Below are positions 52,851-61,113 of a stretch of DNA of 64,000 bases, piece after piece. The DNA comes from Oleispira sp036960605. GTDB lineage: Bacteria; Pseudomonadota; Gammaproteobacteria; Pseudomonadales; Oceanobacteraceae. The DNA is taken from contig JBALXI010000003.1 in NCBI GenBank assembly GCA_036960605.1, positions 160,099-224,098 of the forward strand, written 5' to 3'. Made by a program: the position numbers and the translations under genes. The notes under the pieces are model-generated. The model was given only the letters and a program-made list of their open reading frames with translations, did not search any database and was not told where the DNA came from. The first letter of the stretch is position 1; each line of letters starts with the position of its first letter.

Positions 52851-54005
52851 ATGATCAAGCCACTGAAAAACCATAAAAAACAAACATTCGGTTTAATATT
52901 ATCAGGAGTCATTATGACCAGCTGCGCAACCTACCCCAATAGCTCCGAACAAGATCTAACTCGCATTCAAACCTCAAGTCAGTTTTCTGATGGCAAGTTT
53001 CGTAATGAGCAAAAGACCCAAGTATTTGAGTGGAGTAAAACGTGGGCGATAGCCAAAGATTACTTCTTTAATAAATCGGACAAATCGGTACCCAAAGTTA
53101 CACCGGCTATTCAGCAGCTAAGCAATGACGCCTTTAACCTTAACAATAAAGAGGCCCTCAACTTTGCTCGTCTAGGCCATTCGACATTATTAATTCAAAT
53201 ATCGGGTAAATACTTTCTTACTGATCCCGTTTTTAGTCAACGCGTCTCTCCTGTTCAGTGGCTTGGACCAAAGCGCTTTCATCCAGTACCGATGGATATC
53301 GAGAGTATTAAAGAAATTGAAGCCGTTATTATTTCGCATAATCATTACGATCACCTTGATGAGGGCAGCATTAAACAACTTAAAGAACGAGTGAATAACT
53401 TCATAGTGCCCTTGGGCGTCGGTGATAAATTAATTGCTTGGGGTGTCGATGAAAATAAAATCACTCAGCTCGACTGGTGGGAAAATGTAAAGCTTGATGA
53501 TGTAGAATTAATTTCGACACCCGCACAGCATTTTTCTGGCCGTGGTATTACCGATACCGATGAGACATTATGGAGTTCTTGGGTCATTCGTAACCAGCAG
53601 CATTCATTATATTTCAGTGGCGATACAGGTTACTTCCCTGGCTTTAAAGACATTGGTGAAAAGTATGGTCCATTTGATTATGCCTTTATGGAATGTGGGG
53701 CTTACAACGAGCTATGGCGTGATATTCATATGATGCCAGAAGATAGCTTACAGGCTTTTAAAGATGTTAAAGGTAAAGTGATGGTGCCGATTCATAATGG
53801 CACTTTTGATTTATCAACCCATGCTTGGTTTGACCCTATGGAACAAATATCGAAACTAGCGAAAGAAAATAACGTGACATTACTATTGCCCCAGATTGGG
53901 CAGTTAGTTAACAAGGAAGAAATGGCAATTAACTCAGCTTGGTGGGATTTAAATAATGCTATTCATAAAAAACAACAACCAAACTCGCTAACCTCAACAG
54001 AGTAA
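52851..54005 (+). CDS. MBL-fold metal-dependent hydrolase lipoprotein (UlaG/NAPE-PLD-like)
   Basis: A protein of 384 residues behind a strong AGGAGG. The N terminus is a lipoprotein signal (FGLILSGVIMTSC). The metallo-beta-lactamase fold has LGHSTLLIQISGKYFLTDPV, metal-site motif SHNHYDHLDEGS, a further His in PAQHFSGRG and Asp in YFSGDTGYFPGF, and a last His in MVPIHNGTFDLS. The NAPE-PLD-like branch hydrolyses phosphodiester or lactone bonds; the GRGITDTDETLWSSWVI segment supports this branch. It sits in the cell envelope, likely induced through the TetR regulator next door, perhaps for lipid or xenobiotic turnover (inference). Confidence 0.85.
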   Translation: MIKPLKNHKKQTFGLILSGVIMTSCATYPNSSEQDLTRIQTSSQFSDGKFRNEQKTQVFEWSKTWAIAKDYFFNKSDKSVPKVTPAIQQLSNDAFNLNNKEALNFARLGHSTLLIQISGKYFLTDPVFSQRVSPVQWLGPKRFHPVPMDIESIKEIEAVIISHNHYDHLDEGSIKQLKERVNNFIVPLGVGDKLIAWGVDENKITQLDWWENVKLDDVELISTPAQHFSGRGITDTDETLWSSWVIRNQQHSLYFSGDTGYFPGFKDIGEKYGPFDYAFMECGAYNELWRDIHMMPEDSLQAFKDVKGKVMVPIHNGTFDLSTHAWFDPMEQISKLAKENNVTLLLPQIGQLVNKEEMAINSAWWDLNNAIHKKQQPNSLTSTE

Positions 54006-54030
54006 TCGCATTTATAAAAAGTAGAGACTA

Positions 54031-54056
54031 AGAGGCAGATTTTATTGTCTGCCTCT
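54031..54056. terminator. Hairpin between convergent genes
   Basis: AGAGGCAGA (54031-54039) pairs perfectly with TCTGCCTCT (54048-54056) over an 8-base loop, 26 bases after the lipoprotein stop and 22 bases before the stop of the opposite gene. A and T-rich sequence follows. Likely bidirectional terminator. Confidence 0.6.
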
Positions 54057-54077
54057 AAATTTAAAAACTTAATAAAT

Positions 54078-54947
54078 TTACATTGATGAAAATGATTTAT
54101 TACGAATTGCTAGTGGTGTGCTAAAAACACTCACATCAGTAGATTCAATAGCTTTAATTGGCGTGTAAGACCCTACAAGGATTCGGCTGTAATCAAACCT
54201 AATTACATCATCCACATCTGATCTTTCAGAGACTCCGGAGGCTGAATCTTTAACTAATTTTCCAGAGGCTATATCAAGCCAATTAGACCCTCTAGCCTTT
54301 CGAACTTCACGAGTATTATTAGAATTTATGATATTAGTTTCACTGGTATACTCGATCCTAAGCGTATTATAAGTGCCCGATGCTGTTGAAATAGTCTCAA
54401 CTGCCTTTGGCGTATATATGGATATAGACTGAGTACTTGAGCTTTCGTTATGGGTATAAGTACGATAGCGCTTTTGATTGTCAGTCACTTTGTATGACTC
54501 TCCAATCGTATAACTCTGAGATGATGAATCTCGTTCTGAGAAATATTCTCTATCTGCTTCCGTCGAATAGGTATTTTGATCTACTGATAAAACTAAGCTG
54601 CCTTTAGAATTTATGTAATTGGTGAAAAATCCCGTTGAGAAACTATTGGTTGTGGTGATCTCTAAATATGGCCCACCTTCAGAATCTTGATACCCATAGT
54701 CAGTCGGTAATTGGTTGACTGATGTATACGCAGTAGAATCTATGGATATTCGATCACGAATTTGACCTTGATAATTAGTCGTAAAAATAATTTCATAACG
54801 AGTCGTAGAACCTATCTCCAGCGACCCTCTGGATACTTCAACAGTTTCTGTCGGTTTATTTGATTTGTCAGGCTGAGAGAGATCAAGATTACAACCTGTC
54901 ATAAAAACAGGTGATATGATAATTGCGAAGGTGAAAATCCATTTCAT
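54078..54947 (-). CDS. Lipoprotein of unknown function
   Basis: About 289 residues from ATG 54947 (MKWIFTFAIIISPVFMTGC), which places the lipobox MTGC correctly; the longer frame to 54998 adds an improbable leader. The mature protein is Ser/Thr/Tyr-rich and beta-like, with repeats of the form SxTRYEIIFTTNY, SYKVTDNQKRYRTYTHNES and YNTLRIEYTSETN. No family recognised; the layout resembles outer-membrane or periplasmic proteins with a sheet fold. Single gene with an opposing hairpin terminator at its end. Confidence 0.65.
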   Translation of the reverse strand: MKWIFTFAIIISPVFMTGCNLDLSQPDKSNKPTETVEVSRGSLEIGSTTRYEIIFTTNYQGQIRDRISIDSTAYTSVNQLPTDYGYQDSEGGPYLEITTTNSFSTGFFTNYINSKGSLVLSVDQNTYSTEADREYFSERDSSSQSYTIGESYKVTDNQKRYRTYTHNESSSTQSISIYTPKAVETISTASGTYNTLRIEYTSETNIINSNNTREVRKARGSNWLDIASGKLVKDSASGVSERSDVDDVIRFDYSRILVGSYTPIKAIESTDVSVFSTPLAIRNKSFSSM

Positions 54948-55151
54948 AGTAATTGCTTTGTATTTTAAAAGCAGGCAATTTACCCTTGCCTTGAACAAAT
55001 GTCAATTTAATCAATAACTCGGCTATATGTGCCGTATTAATTCTAAAACGTCCTATTTCATTAAGATGTTTATAACGGGTTATAAAGAGAGGAACAATAT
55101 AGACGGTTATCATTAAACAATTCCCTGGCATCGTTCCTCCTAAGGACTAAA

Positions 55152-55613
55152 TCACTTCAGTAATTTCAACTTAAGTACCCTATCGATAGAGACCCCTCCT
55201 GCCCCCCATAAGACCACTAGTACTAATAGTACTCCCCATAAAACATGCAACGTATAAGCAGCGGGGGCGATTGCTTCTAAACTAATAACAGCGACAATAT
55301 TAACAACGGATAAACCTACTGCTGCAAAACGTCCGCCCAGCCCGAGAACTAACAATACTGGAAGTACCAGCTCTCCGGCTGTACCAAGCCAAGCCGCCAC
55401 TTCAAAGTTAATAAAAGGTACAGCATATTCTTCTTCAAACAAAAACAAGGTGCTTTCCCAATCACGCAGCTTCGTTAAACCCGACGCAAAGAATACCCAG
55501 CCAACATATAGGCGAGCCGCTAATAATGCTAAAGGTTGTAGTAAATTGACCTTATTACTTAACGCAAGATATAACTGCCCTAAACGCTCGGCTCTTTCAA
55601 TAGGATTACTCAT
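55152..55613 (-). CDS. DoxX-family membrane protein
   Basis: A protein of 153 residues with four hydrophobic helices; the first is preceded by LLAARLYVGWVFFASGLTKL with the DoxX signature, and WLGTAGELVLPVLLVLGLGG follows. DoxX proteins are small inner-membrane proteins often found at the end of bufferin (DUF692) operons, as here. The role is probably electron or quinone related and remains open. It starts 22 bases after the bufC stop, so it is last in the operon. Confidence 0.88.
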   Translation of the reverse strand: MSNPIERAERLGQLYLALSNKVNLLQPLALLAARLYVGWVFFASGLTKLRDWESTLFLFEEEYAVPFINFEVAAWLGTAGELVLPVLLVLGLGGRFAAVGLSVVNIVAVISLEAIAPAAYTLHVLWGVLLVLVVLWGAGGVSIDRVLKLKLLK

Positions 55614-55635
55614 ATATTATTCCTCGAATTGTATT

Positions 55636-56385
55636 TTAGATTTTCTCTAAGTGTGAAATTAAATTTTGGTTAATTGCTAACGGTAACCAAGCTTCTAATG
55701 AAAACTCATATTTGTTATCCACTAAGTTATCCAAAGCGGATCCGATACTTACGCCTTGCTGCATTAACCTCAGCCAAGCATATTCACTGCTATCAACACT
55801 ACGTACTAGGGGCTTAAATTCAGGGCGATAGAGTAAAGCAGCTTGTCCTAAACCCGCCACCAGATTTAAATACTGATCAACTTGGCTTGCTAAGCCATGA
55901 TTCGCACAATAAATATCAATAATTGGGAATTCAGACACGAATAATTTAATCGATGGATTGAGCACAACTCGTAATTGATCGAGCTCGCAGTCTCCCAAGA
56001 AAGAAATAGAGTTCATATCCAGTTCAACATCTTTCTCGCGACCCAATAAATGCATTGAAAAATCTAACCGAGCGACATCCGCAACATAAGCGAAATCTTG
56101 CAAAGCCGTTAAATCTCTTAATAGCTCGGGAAAATTTTCGCCCCATAATCCCCAGTCACCTGCCGTAGGAGGGTCTTGTTTTAATAACTGTTGCGCGGCA
56201 TAAGAAAATACGTCGTCACCAATCAGCTTTATCACTGTCGGAAAACTAATCTGCAGCGCATTAATTGCATTAGCTTTAAGGTTTCTTTGGTAAATTGCTA
56301 AACCACGAGAATCAAAATCAGACGCTTCATTCGGTTTTATTACTTTATTAAAGATGGCATCCATTAATTGCTGCTGCTCATTCAT
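55636..56385 (-). CDS. bufC: DUF2063 protein, bufferin maturation partner BufC
   Basis: A protein of 249 residues matching DUF2063 (often mislabelled DNA-binding): QQQLMDAIFNKVIK, then GLAIYQRNLKANAINALQIS, FPTVIKLIGDDVFSYAAQQ, and DWGLWGENFPELLRD. In bufferin systems BufC pairs with the DUF692 oxidase BufB and guides it to the peptide substrate (recent literature, recalled). The start overlaps the bufB stop by eight bases. Confidence 0.88.
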   Translation of the reverse strand: MNEQQQLMDAIFNKVIKPNEASDFDSRGLAIYQRNLKANAINALQISFPTVIKLIGDDVFSYAAQQLLKQDPPTAGDWGLWGENFPELLRDLTALQDFAYVADVARLDFSMHLLGREKDVELDMNSISFLGDCELDQLRVVLNPSIKLFVSEFPIIDIYCANHGLASQVDQYLNLVAGLGQAALLYRPEFKPLVRSVDSSEYAWLRLMQQGVSIGSALDNLVDNKYEFSLEAWLPLAINQNLISHLEKI

Positions 56386-57331
56386 GACTCATCACCGCAT
56401 TAGCAATCACTCGTGCTTTACGTGCTTCGCCTAAAAGCTCTTGCCAGCTGGGTAAGTTGTTATCCCATTCGATTAATGTAGGGACTGCACCAAAACGCTG
56501 CAGAGCAAATTGATACAACTGCCAACCAGTATCACTGATAGCTTGGCTATGGTCATCAATCGCTAACTCACCTTCATTAACGGGAGTGAAACCCGCAAGA
56601 TGGATCTCACCGACGATCCCTGTGGGTATTTGCTGCAACCACTGTTTGGCATAATCAATATCCGGTTCAGTCGAAAAATTATTCGCGTTTACCACTAAGT
56701 TATTCAAATCGATTAATAATCCACACTGAGTTAACTCGGTCAGTGCGATTAAAAATTCTGTTTCTGCTAATACTGAATCTTCCGACTGTCTTTTTAGTTC
56801 TCGCGATAAGCTGGGCTGTATATAAGCAGATAAATTTTCAATCAATAAACGCCGCCCAGTTAACTGCTGCACAGCATCAATATTATTCGCCATGTTGTTT
56901 AAATTTTTCTGATTGAACACTATGGGTAATAAATCACCCGCATGCACCGCTTTACCCTCTATCTCAGCCCAAGAGAATGCCGCATGATCTGACATTAAAA
57001 ACGGATTTACTGTCTGTACTAATTCATTTAGCGACTCTAAATAACCGCCGGCTATTGCCGCCTTAGACCCTAGGCCTAATGCAGTAGAATGCAGACTTAC
57101 CGGATAGTTTGCTGCTACTTGCTTGATCAAGGCCCGACTCGCGCCGCCTTGAGCAAAGAAATTTTCAGAATGAACTTCGACAAAATCAATTGACGAAGCC
57201 TCAATACTTACTCCAGGCTCACACACATTAACTTCAAGAGGGTCGGCCAATACGTCAGCATAATGTGGATGGCGTAATCCGACGCCTATCGCGACTTTAT
57301 TTTCTGAATTGAAATCATCAATCGTCTTCAT
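56378..57331 (-). CDS. bufB: DUF692 multinuclear non-heme iron oxidase BufB
   Basis: A protein of 317 residues with the DUF692 (MNIO) TIM-barrel signature: GVGLRHPHYADVL, VEVHSENFF, PVSLHSTALGLGS, MSDHAAFSW, LLIENLSAY, LLIDLNNLVVNANNF, GEIHLAGF, IDDHSQAISDTGWQLY and PTLIEWDN, the His, Asp, Glu and Asn set that binds iron. Such enzymes modify Cys residues of peptides; in bufferins they build heterocycles from Cys of BufA. The gene lies 33 bases after the precursor gene and overlaps bufC. Confidence 0.92.
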   Translation of the reverse strand: MKTIDDFNSENKVAIGVGLRHPHYADVLADPLEVNVCEPGVSIEASSIDFVEVHSENFFAQGGASRALIKQVAANYPVSLHSTALGLGSKAAIAGGYLESLNELVQTVNPFLMSDHAAFSWAEIEGKAVHAGDLLPIVFNQKNLNNMANNIDAVQQLTGRRLLIENLSAYIQPSLSRELKRQSEDSVLAETEFLIALTELTQCGLLIDLNNLVVNANNFSTEPDIDYAKQWLQQIPTGIVGEIHLAGFTPVNEGELAIDDHSQAISDTGWQLYQFALQRFGAVPTLIEWDNNLPSWQELLGEARKARVIANAVMSHE

Positions 57332-57364
57332 CAGTATTGGCCTTTTTACTCTTAAATATAACGG

Positions 57365-57640
57365 CTATTTACTCGCGTTATAAAGACGTTTAGCGTCCGC
57401 CTTTTTTAACCCACCCAGATCTAAACAGGTTCCTTTGGCAACGATTTTCCATTCACCGGGGTCGTTATCAAGAGTTGATTGCCCCGCGCATGAGTGCGTA
57501 CCCGCTAAATTGCTACAATCGTTTTGGCCTGCTTCGGCAACGCCATAACATTTTTCTTTTCCTGCGGCTTGCGCAGGTATTGCAGTACCGGCTGCTAATA
57601 CAGCCAGTAAAGCAGCGTTAGCAATGAGTTTTTTATTCAT
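57365..57640 (-). CDS. bufA1: DUF2282 bufferin precursor peptide BufA
   Basis: A protein of 91 residues with a signal peptide (MNKKLIANAALLAVLAAGTA, cleaved near AQA-AG). Four Cys in the core, at residues 31, 42, 51 and 72, lie in KEKCYGVAEAGQNDC, GTHSCAGQS and AKGTCLDLGG, the usual bufferin pattern. Known bufferins are exported peptides whose Cys are converted to copper-chelating groups, protecting the cell. The Asp/Trp-containing linker and the C-terminal Lys-rich tail (LKKADAKRLYNASK) are less common. The gene follows the YHS-protein gene by 32 bases and is probably the second in the operon. Confidence 0.92.
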   Translation of the reverse strand: MNKKLIANAALLAVLAAGTAIPAQAAGKEKCYGVAEAGQNDCSNLAGTHSCAGQSTLDNDPGEWKIVAKGTCLDLGGLKKADAKRLYNASK

Positions 57641-57672
57641 TACGGATCTCCTTTACTGATCGATTAAATTAA

Positions 57673-58152
57673 TTAGCCTTCGTTTAATACGGCTGCATTT
57701 TGATTCTTAATTTCTGGCCAGTTATGCTCAGAAGTTTCTAAGTTACCTGGAACATCGCTTAGCCACTTTTTCTGCACGGCTTTATTAAGATTCAAATACA
57801 ATTTATTGTTTTCGATATACCAAGCTGTTGGATCAACCGTTAACTTTTTCTCTAGCGCCACGCCCATCGCACAAAAGCCCCCGTACTGAGGCGCATAGTA
57901 TTCAGGGTTTGCACGAAACGTATCGCGATTTTCTGCACTGGAAAATTGATAGATTGCATTTTTATAGGTCGCTGTATATTGCGAGCTGCCATGCAGTGGC
58001 TTGCTATCGGTGAAATATGACACGGTGTCATAACCACTAATCGCAACATCATTAGCATCGGCACTCATGTCGATATCAGCGGCAAATGTTAGGCTGCTTA
58101 ATGCTAGGGTACTAACAGCAAAAACAGATTTGATTGCTTGGGAAAGGTTCAT
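57673..58152 (-). CDS. Exported YHS-domain protein
   Basis: A protein of 159 residues behind GGAG, with a signal peptide (VFAVSTLALSSLTFA). The YHS domain (about 35-100) includes AISGYDTVSYFTDSKPLHGS and the Cys in YGGFCAMGVAL; the tail has LYLNLNKAVQKKWLSDVPGN. YHS domains bind metals such as copper in several proteins, and YHS (seleno)proteins of this exported type occur near metal genes. It leads the bufferin operon and is likely a periplasmic metal or copper partner (inference). The divergent AraC gene is 168 bases away. Confidence 0.85.
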   Translation of the reverse strand: MNLSQAIKSVFAVSTLALSSLTFAADIDMSADANDVAISGYDTVSYFTDSKPLHGSSQYTATYKNAIYQFSSAENRDTFRANPEYYAPQYGGFCAMGVALEKKLTVDPTAWYIENNKLYLNLNKAVQKKWLSDVPGNLETSEHNWPEIKNQNAAVLNEG

Positions 58153-58243
58153 AGGTATTACTCCACTTGATTTAACAAAGAGCCATTTGTGTTTGGCAGT
58201 GAAGCTAGATTACGGCTTTATTAGCACTAAGTGGGATGATATA

Positions 58244-58271
58244 GTCCAGAGTTTGATTCAAATCGTCCAGA
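58244..58271. promoter_or_regulatory. GTCCAGA direct repeats in the YHS-AraC gap
   Basis: GTCCAGA occurs at 58244-58250 and 58265-58271, 21 bases apart, equal to about two helix turns on one face. The related GATGGACGCC follows at 58279-58288 on the other strand. Direct repeats at this spacing are typical of AraC-family binding sites; the AraC gene starts at 58321. Confidence 0.5.
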
Positions 58272-58320
58272 AATGAAAGGATGGACGCCTTGATGCATTA
58301 AATTGAATAGAAGGCTGCTT

Positions 58321-59154
58321 ATGGATCGTCTGTCCGAAATACTTATTCGTTTTTCAATGAATGCTCAGGTGTTCTTTAGCGGTAACCTTTGTGGCATAAA
58401 GCCCTTTGGCTCCCCCGATAGCAGTGAAGGTCACATTCACCTACTAAAATCTGGCAAGCTCACCTTGATTAATGATCAAGGTGAAAAGAAGGTCTTTCAA
58501 CGCCCAACCGTTATCTTCTTTCCCCAAGCGACGCATCACCGCATCGTTGCCAGTGAATCTGATCAGGCTGAACTGGTCTGTGCCAGCATTCAATATAACG
58601 ATGGCTTTAATAACCCTTTGGCCAATGCCCTGCCTAAGTTCTTATATTTTGATATTGGTACTTCAGAGTATCTGGGACAAACAGCTAGCTGGTTATTCGA
58701 AGAAGCCTTTAATGAGCGCTGCGGCCGCCAACCTATGATCGATCGCTTGAGTGATATATTCCTGATTCAGGTATTGCGGCAGGTACTGGAAGACGGCACC
58801 GTTGCTCATGGCATGCTAGCAGGCTTATCACACCCGCAACTGAGCAAGGTACTGATAAAAATTCATCAACAGCCCGAAGAGAACTGGAACTTGGAATCTC
58901 TTTCGGCACTCGCGGCGATGTCGCGGTCAAAATTTGCTGAGTTGTTTAAAGATGTGGTGGGTCAGCCTCCCGGTGATTACATCACGGACTGGCGCTTGTT
59001 TATTGCTCAAGGTTTATTGAAAAAGAATAAATCGGTAGGGCTAGTTGCCAATGAAGTTGGCTATGAGAATGGCTCAGCTCTAGCCCGTGTTTTCCGTAAG
59101 AAAACAGGGCTATCACCGAAAGAATGGTTAGATAAATTTAAGAGCACACCATAG
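58321..59154 (+). CDS. AraC-family regulator with N-terminal cupin
   Basis: About 277 residues from ATG 58321 after GAAGG; a TTG at 58303 would add six. The N-terminal cupin (about 5-160) has EGHIHLLKSGKLTLI and VIFFPQATHHRI, of the AraC-binding cupin 6 type. The C-terminal two helix-turn-helix motifs are at about 195-270 (NLESLSALAAMSRSKFAELF and GLVANEVGYENGSALARVFR). It is divergent from the YHS-bufferin operon across a gap with direct repeats, so it is the likely regulator of that operon, perhaps responding to copper or oxidants. Confidence 0.88.
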   Translation: MDRLSEILIRFSMNAQVFFSGNLCGIKPFGSPDSSEGHIHLLKSGKLTLINDQGEKKVFQRPTVIFFPQATHHRIVASESDQAELVCASIQYNDGFNNPLANALPKFLYFDIGTSEYLGQTASWLFEEAFNERCGRQPMIDRLSDIFLIQVLRQVLEDGTVAHGMLAGLSHPQLSKVLIKIHQQPEENWNLESLSALAAMSRSKFAELFKDVVGQPPGDYITDWRLFIAQGLLKKNKSVGLVANEVGYENGSALARVFRKKTGLSPKEWLDKFKSTP

Positions 59155-59161
59155 ACACACG

Positions 59162-59839
59162 CTACAGGACCTCTTTAACCGTTCCAATTGCACTGCCGAC
59201 ACCAATCATCAAGTTAAGTTTGAACAGCTCATACGACTCACCGGAAGTAAGCTCTTCATTATCTTTGCAACGAGGGTCGGTTCTTTGAATCAAATCAATC
59301 ACTTCCTTGGTGATTGGAATCGTCTCACAGCCGTGAGTATCTTCACAAATCATGTCCCATTGAGGCTTAGCTTGGATATGGCAACCAAAGCAATTACCAC
59401 CAAAACGATTCACCACATCGACAAAGCCGCGCTTTCTAATCTCAGAACCTTCTTCTGAAACGTCTAGCTCAAAAAACTCCCAGCCCTTAGTCGCAGGACT
59501 GTAGCCTTCTTCATGCTTGATCATCACCTCACCGGGCACCAACTGCACGATAGAGCCAGGAGGATAGATACCACCGGCTTCTGAATTCGCTATTGCCAAC
59601 GTTCCTGCAAGATCACCCTTTAGGTTATCCACATAGAAGCCCCGTACCTTGGTCATATCGCGGATACAGCTAAAGGTGCTGCTCGATACTTCTAGCTGCC
59701 CGACTTCTCTTACAGCGTGCTGCGCTTCTGCAATAGGCGCTTCACTAGCAAAAGCGGGCAATACAGCCATGAAAGAGAGTATGAGTGCAGCCACTGTCTT
59801 CGCTTTTAATAACCTGCTTATTAAGTACTTTATTATCAT
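59162..59839 (-). CDS. Exported c-type cytochrome, P460-like
   Basis: A protein of 225 residues with a signal peptide (KTVAALILSFMAVLPAFA). It has one heme c site, CFGCH, near residue 150 (RFGGNCFGCHIQAKPQWDMI), after a beta-rich domain (IYPPGSIVQLVPGEVMIKHE and KGWEFFELDVSEEGSEIRKR), the pattern of cytochrome P460/c'-beta proteins. Further Cys at about 60, 165, 171 and 192 (TFSCIRD, MICEDTHGC, RTDPRC) may form disulfides. P460-type proteins oxidise or bind nitrogen oxides; this one is divergent, so the reaction is not assigned. A perfect palindrome upstream suggests a dedicated regulator. Confidence 0.65.
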   Translation of the reverse strand: MIIKYLISRLLKAKTVAALILSFMAVLPAFASEAPIAEAQHAVREVGQLEVSSSTFSCIRDMTKVRGFYVDNLKGDLAGTLAIANSEAGGIYPPGSIVQLVPGEVMIKHEEGYSPATKGWEFFELDVSEEGSEIRKRGFVDVVNRFGGNCFGCHIQAKPQWDMICEDTHGCETIPITKEVIDLIQRTDPRCKDNEELTSGESYELFKLNLMIGVGSAIGTVKEVL

Positions 59840-59874
59840 CTGAATTATCCTTGATCACATACATTGTATAAAAT

Positions 59875-59892
59875 TATATTGTGCACAATATA
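59875..59892. promoter_or_regulatory. Perfect 18-bp palindrome TATATTGTGCACAATATA
   Basis: The palindrome lies 36 bases upstream of the P460-like start. The core ATTGTGCACAAT resembles operators of MarR/OhrR-type repressors. No such regulator gene is in the window, so the binding protein is encoded elsewhere. The rest of the 59840-60114 gap shows nothing else. Confidence 0.6.
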
Positions 59893-60114
59893 CTGCTTAG
59901 GATGATACTGTCAACTAGATCTAAAAAGACAAATGCAAGGCACCGTTATTTTAGCCGAGCTGACCAGAAAGCATACCGAGAGGCTCTAGAGGAATTAATA
60001 ATGGGGGCTTTATTAGTCGATAATTGTGTAAAAGATAACATTTAAGCTGAATATTTAGCCCCGGTAATACGGCGCTAAATATTCTTCAAGAGAATTGCAG
60101 CTAGTGAATAATAG

Positions 60115-60936
60115 CTACCAGCTAAAACTTGCAGCCACACCATCAATAGTGATGGTATAACTTGAGCAAGAATCAAACGTCACACTTGCCGTCGTAGTAC
60201 CATCATTAATGGTAATACTACCCGAACTTGGGAAACCATTAGTGCAATCGAATTTAATCGCAGTCGCGGTAAATGTTATATCACCATATTCACTGTCATA
60301 AACCGTTGCGCTAATGCTATATCCCGATGAGTCATTACCAGAAATAGACGTGTCATCTACACGATAAGATTTGCCGCTGCTATCGGTAAATTCTGAGGAG
60401 ATCGTACAATCTAGATTGACACAGGTAACCGTCGCATTTAATACCGTTTCTTCGCCATCAATAACCATTCTAAAATTATTATAGGTAATCGTAATTGTTT
60501 CTCCTGAAGTTACGATCGTTGCCGTCCCTGTTGCAGTGACGCCTCCTAAACTGCAATTATTATAGGTGACTGTGGTTGTTGAATTACTGCTTTCCACACT
60601 AGCACTACCACTACTGCATATTTGAGAAGCATCAATGCCAGCAGGGGTATTCAATACCTCTAAGCTTTGCAAAACCCACTCATTCGCTGCAAGCATTTCT
60701 GCTGAAACAGACATTGCTGCACCAAAAGCCCCCGCAGGTGCATCGTTGCCACTCTTTACTTCAGCGGCCGCTAGAGAAGCTGCACGAGCAATATCTTCTT
60801 GATTGTCAGCGGTAATCGTCGCCGGTCCAGTAACACCGGAACTACCACCGCTACTGCTACTGCTACTGCCGCCACAGGAGGCTAGAGAAAATACGAGAAA
60901 AAACGCGAGAGGTAGACTTACCCATATTTTTTTCAT
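60115..60936 (-). CDS. Lipoprotein of unknown function
   Basis: About 273 residues from ATG 60936 behind AAGGA; a TTG at 60945 would add three. The lipobox is LASC, followed by a Gly/Ser linker (GGSSSSSSGGSSG). The body begins with an Ala-rich helix (NQEDIARAASLAAAEVKSGN), then a beta-rich part with repeated motifs such as CSSGSASVESSNSTTTVTYN and NCSLGGVTATGTATI, with pairs of Cys that may form disulfides. No family recognised. It lies 165 bases upstream of the P460-like gene region end and is transcribed alone. Confidence 0.65.
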   Translation of the reverse strand: MKKIWVSLPLAFFLVFSLASCGGSSSSSSGGSSGVTGPATITADNQEDIARAASLAAAEVKSGNDAPAGAFGAAMSVSAEMLAANEWVLQSLEVLNTPAGIDASQICSSGSASVESSNSTTTVTYNNCSLGGVTATGTATIVTSGETITITYNNFRMVIDGEETVLNATVTCVNLDCTISSEFTDSSGKSYRVDDTSISGNDSSGYSISATVYDSEYGDITFTATAIKFDCTNGFPSSGSITINDGTTTASVTFDSCSSYTITIDGVAASFSW

Positions 60937-61113
60937 GCTTAACAATCCTTTTCAATGTTATTGAACAAATATCAATTCGAACCTGAATATCAGTCTAGCA
61001 AAGGAATTTAGCGATATTAAATTGAGGATAATTTAATATGAAACAAGGCGAGTGAATGGCAGGTTATCGCTATTAGGCAGTTTAATGGTTTGTATAGACT
61101 GAAGATGATAATT

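Noticed and set aside
54889..55131. Minus-strand frame of 80 codons upstream of the lipoprotein
   Set aside because: It overlaps the lipoprotein signal region in another frame and has no family features; the short gap seems non-coding.
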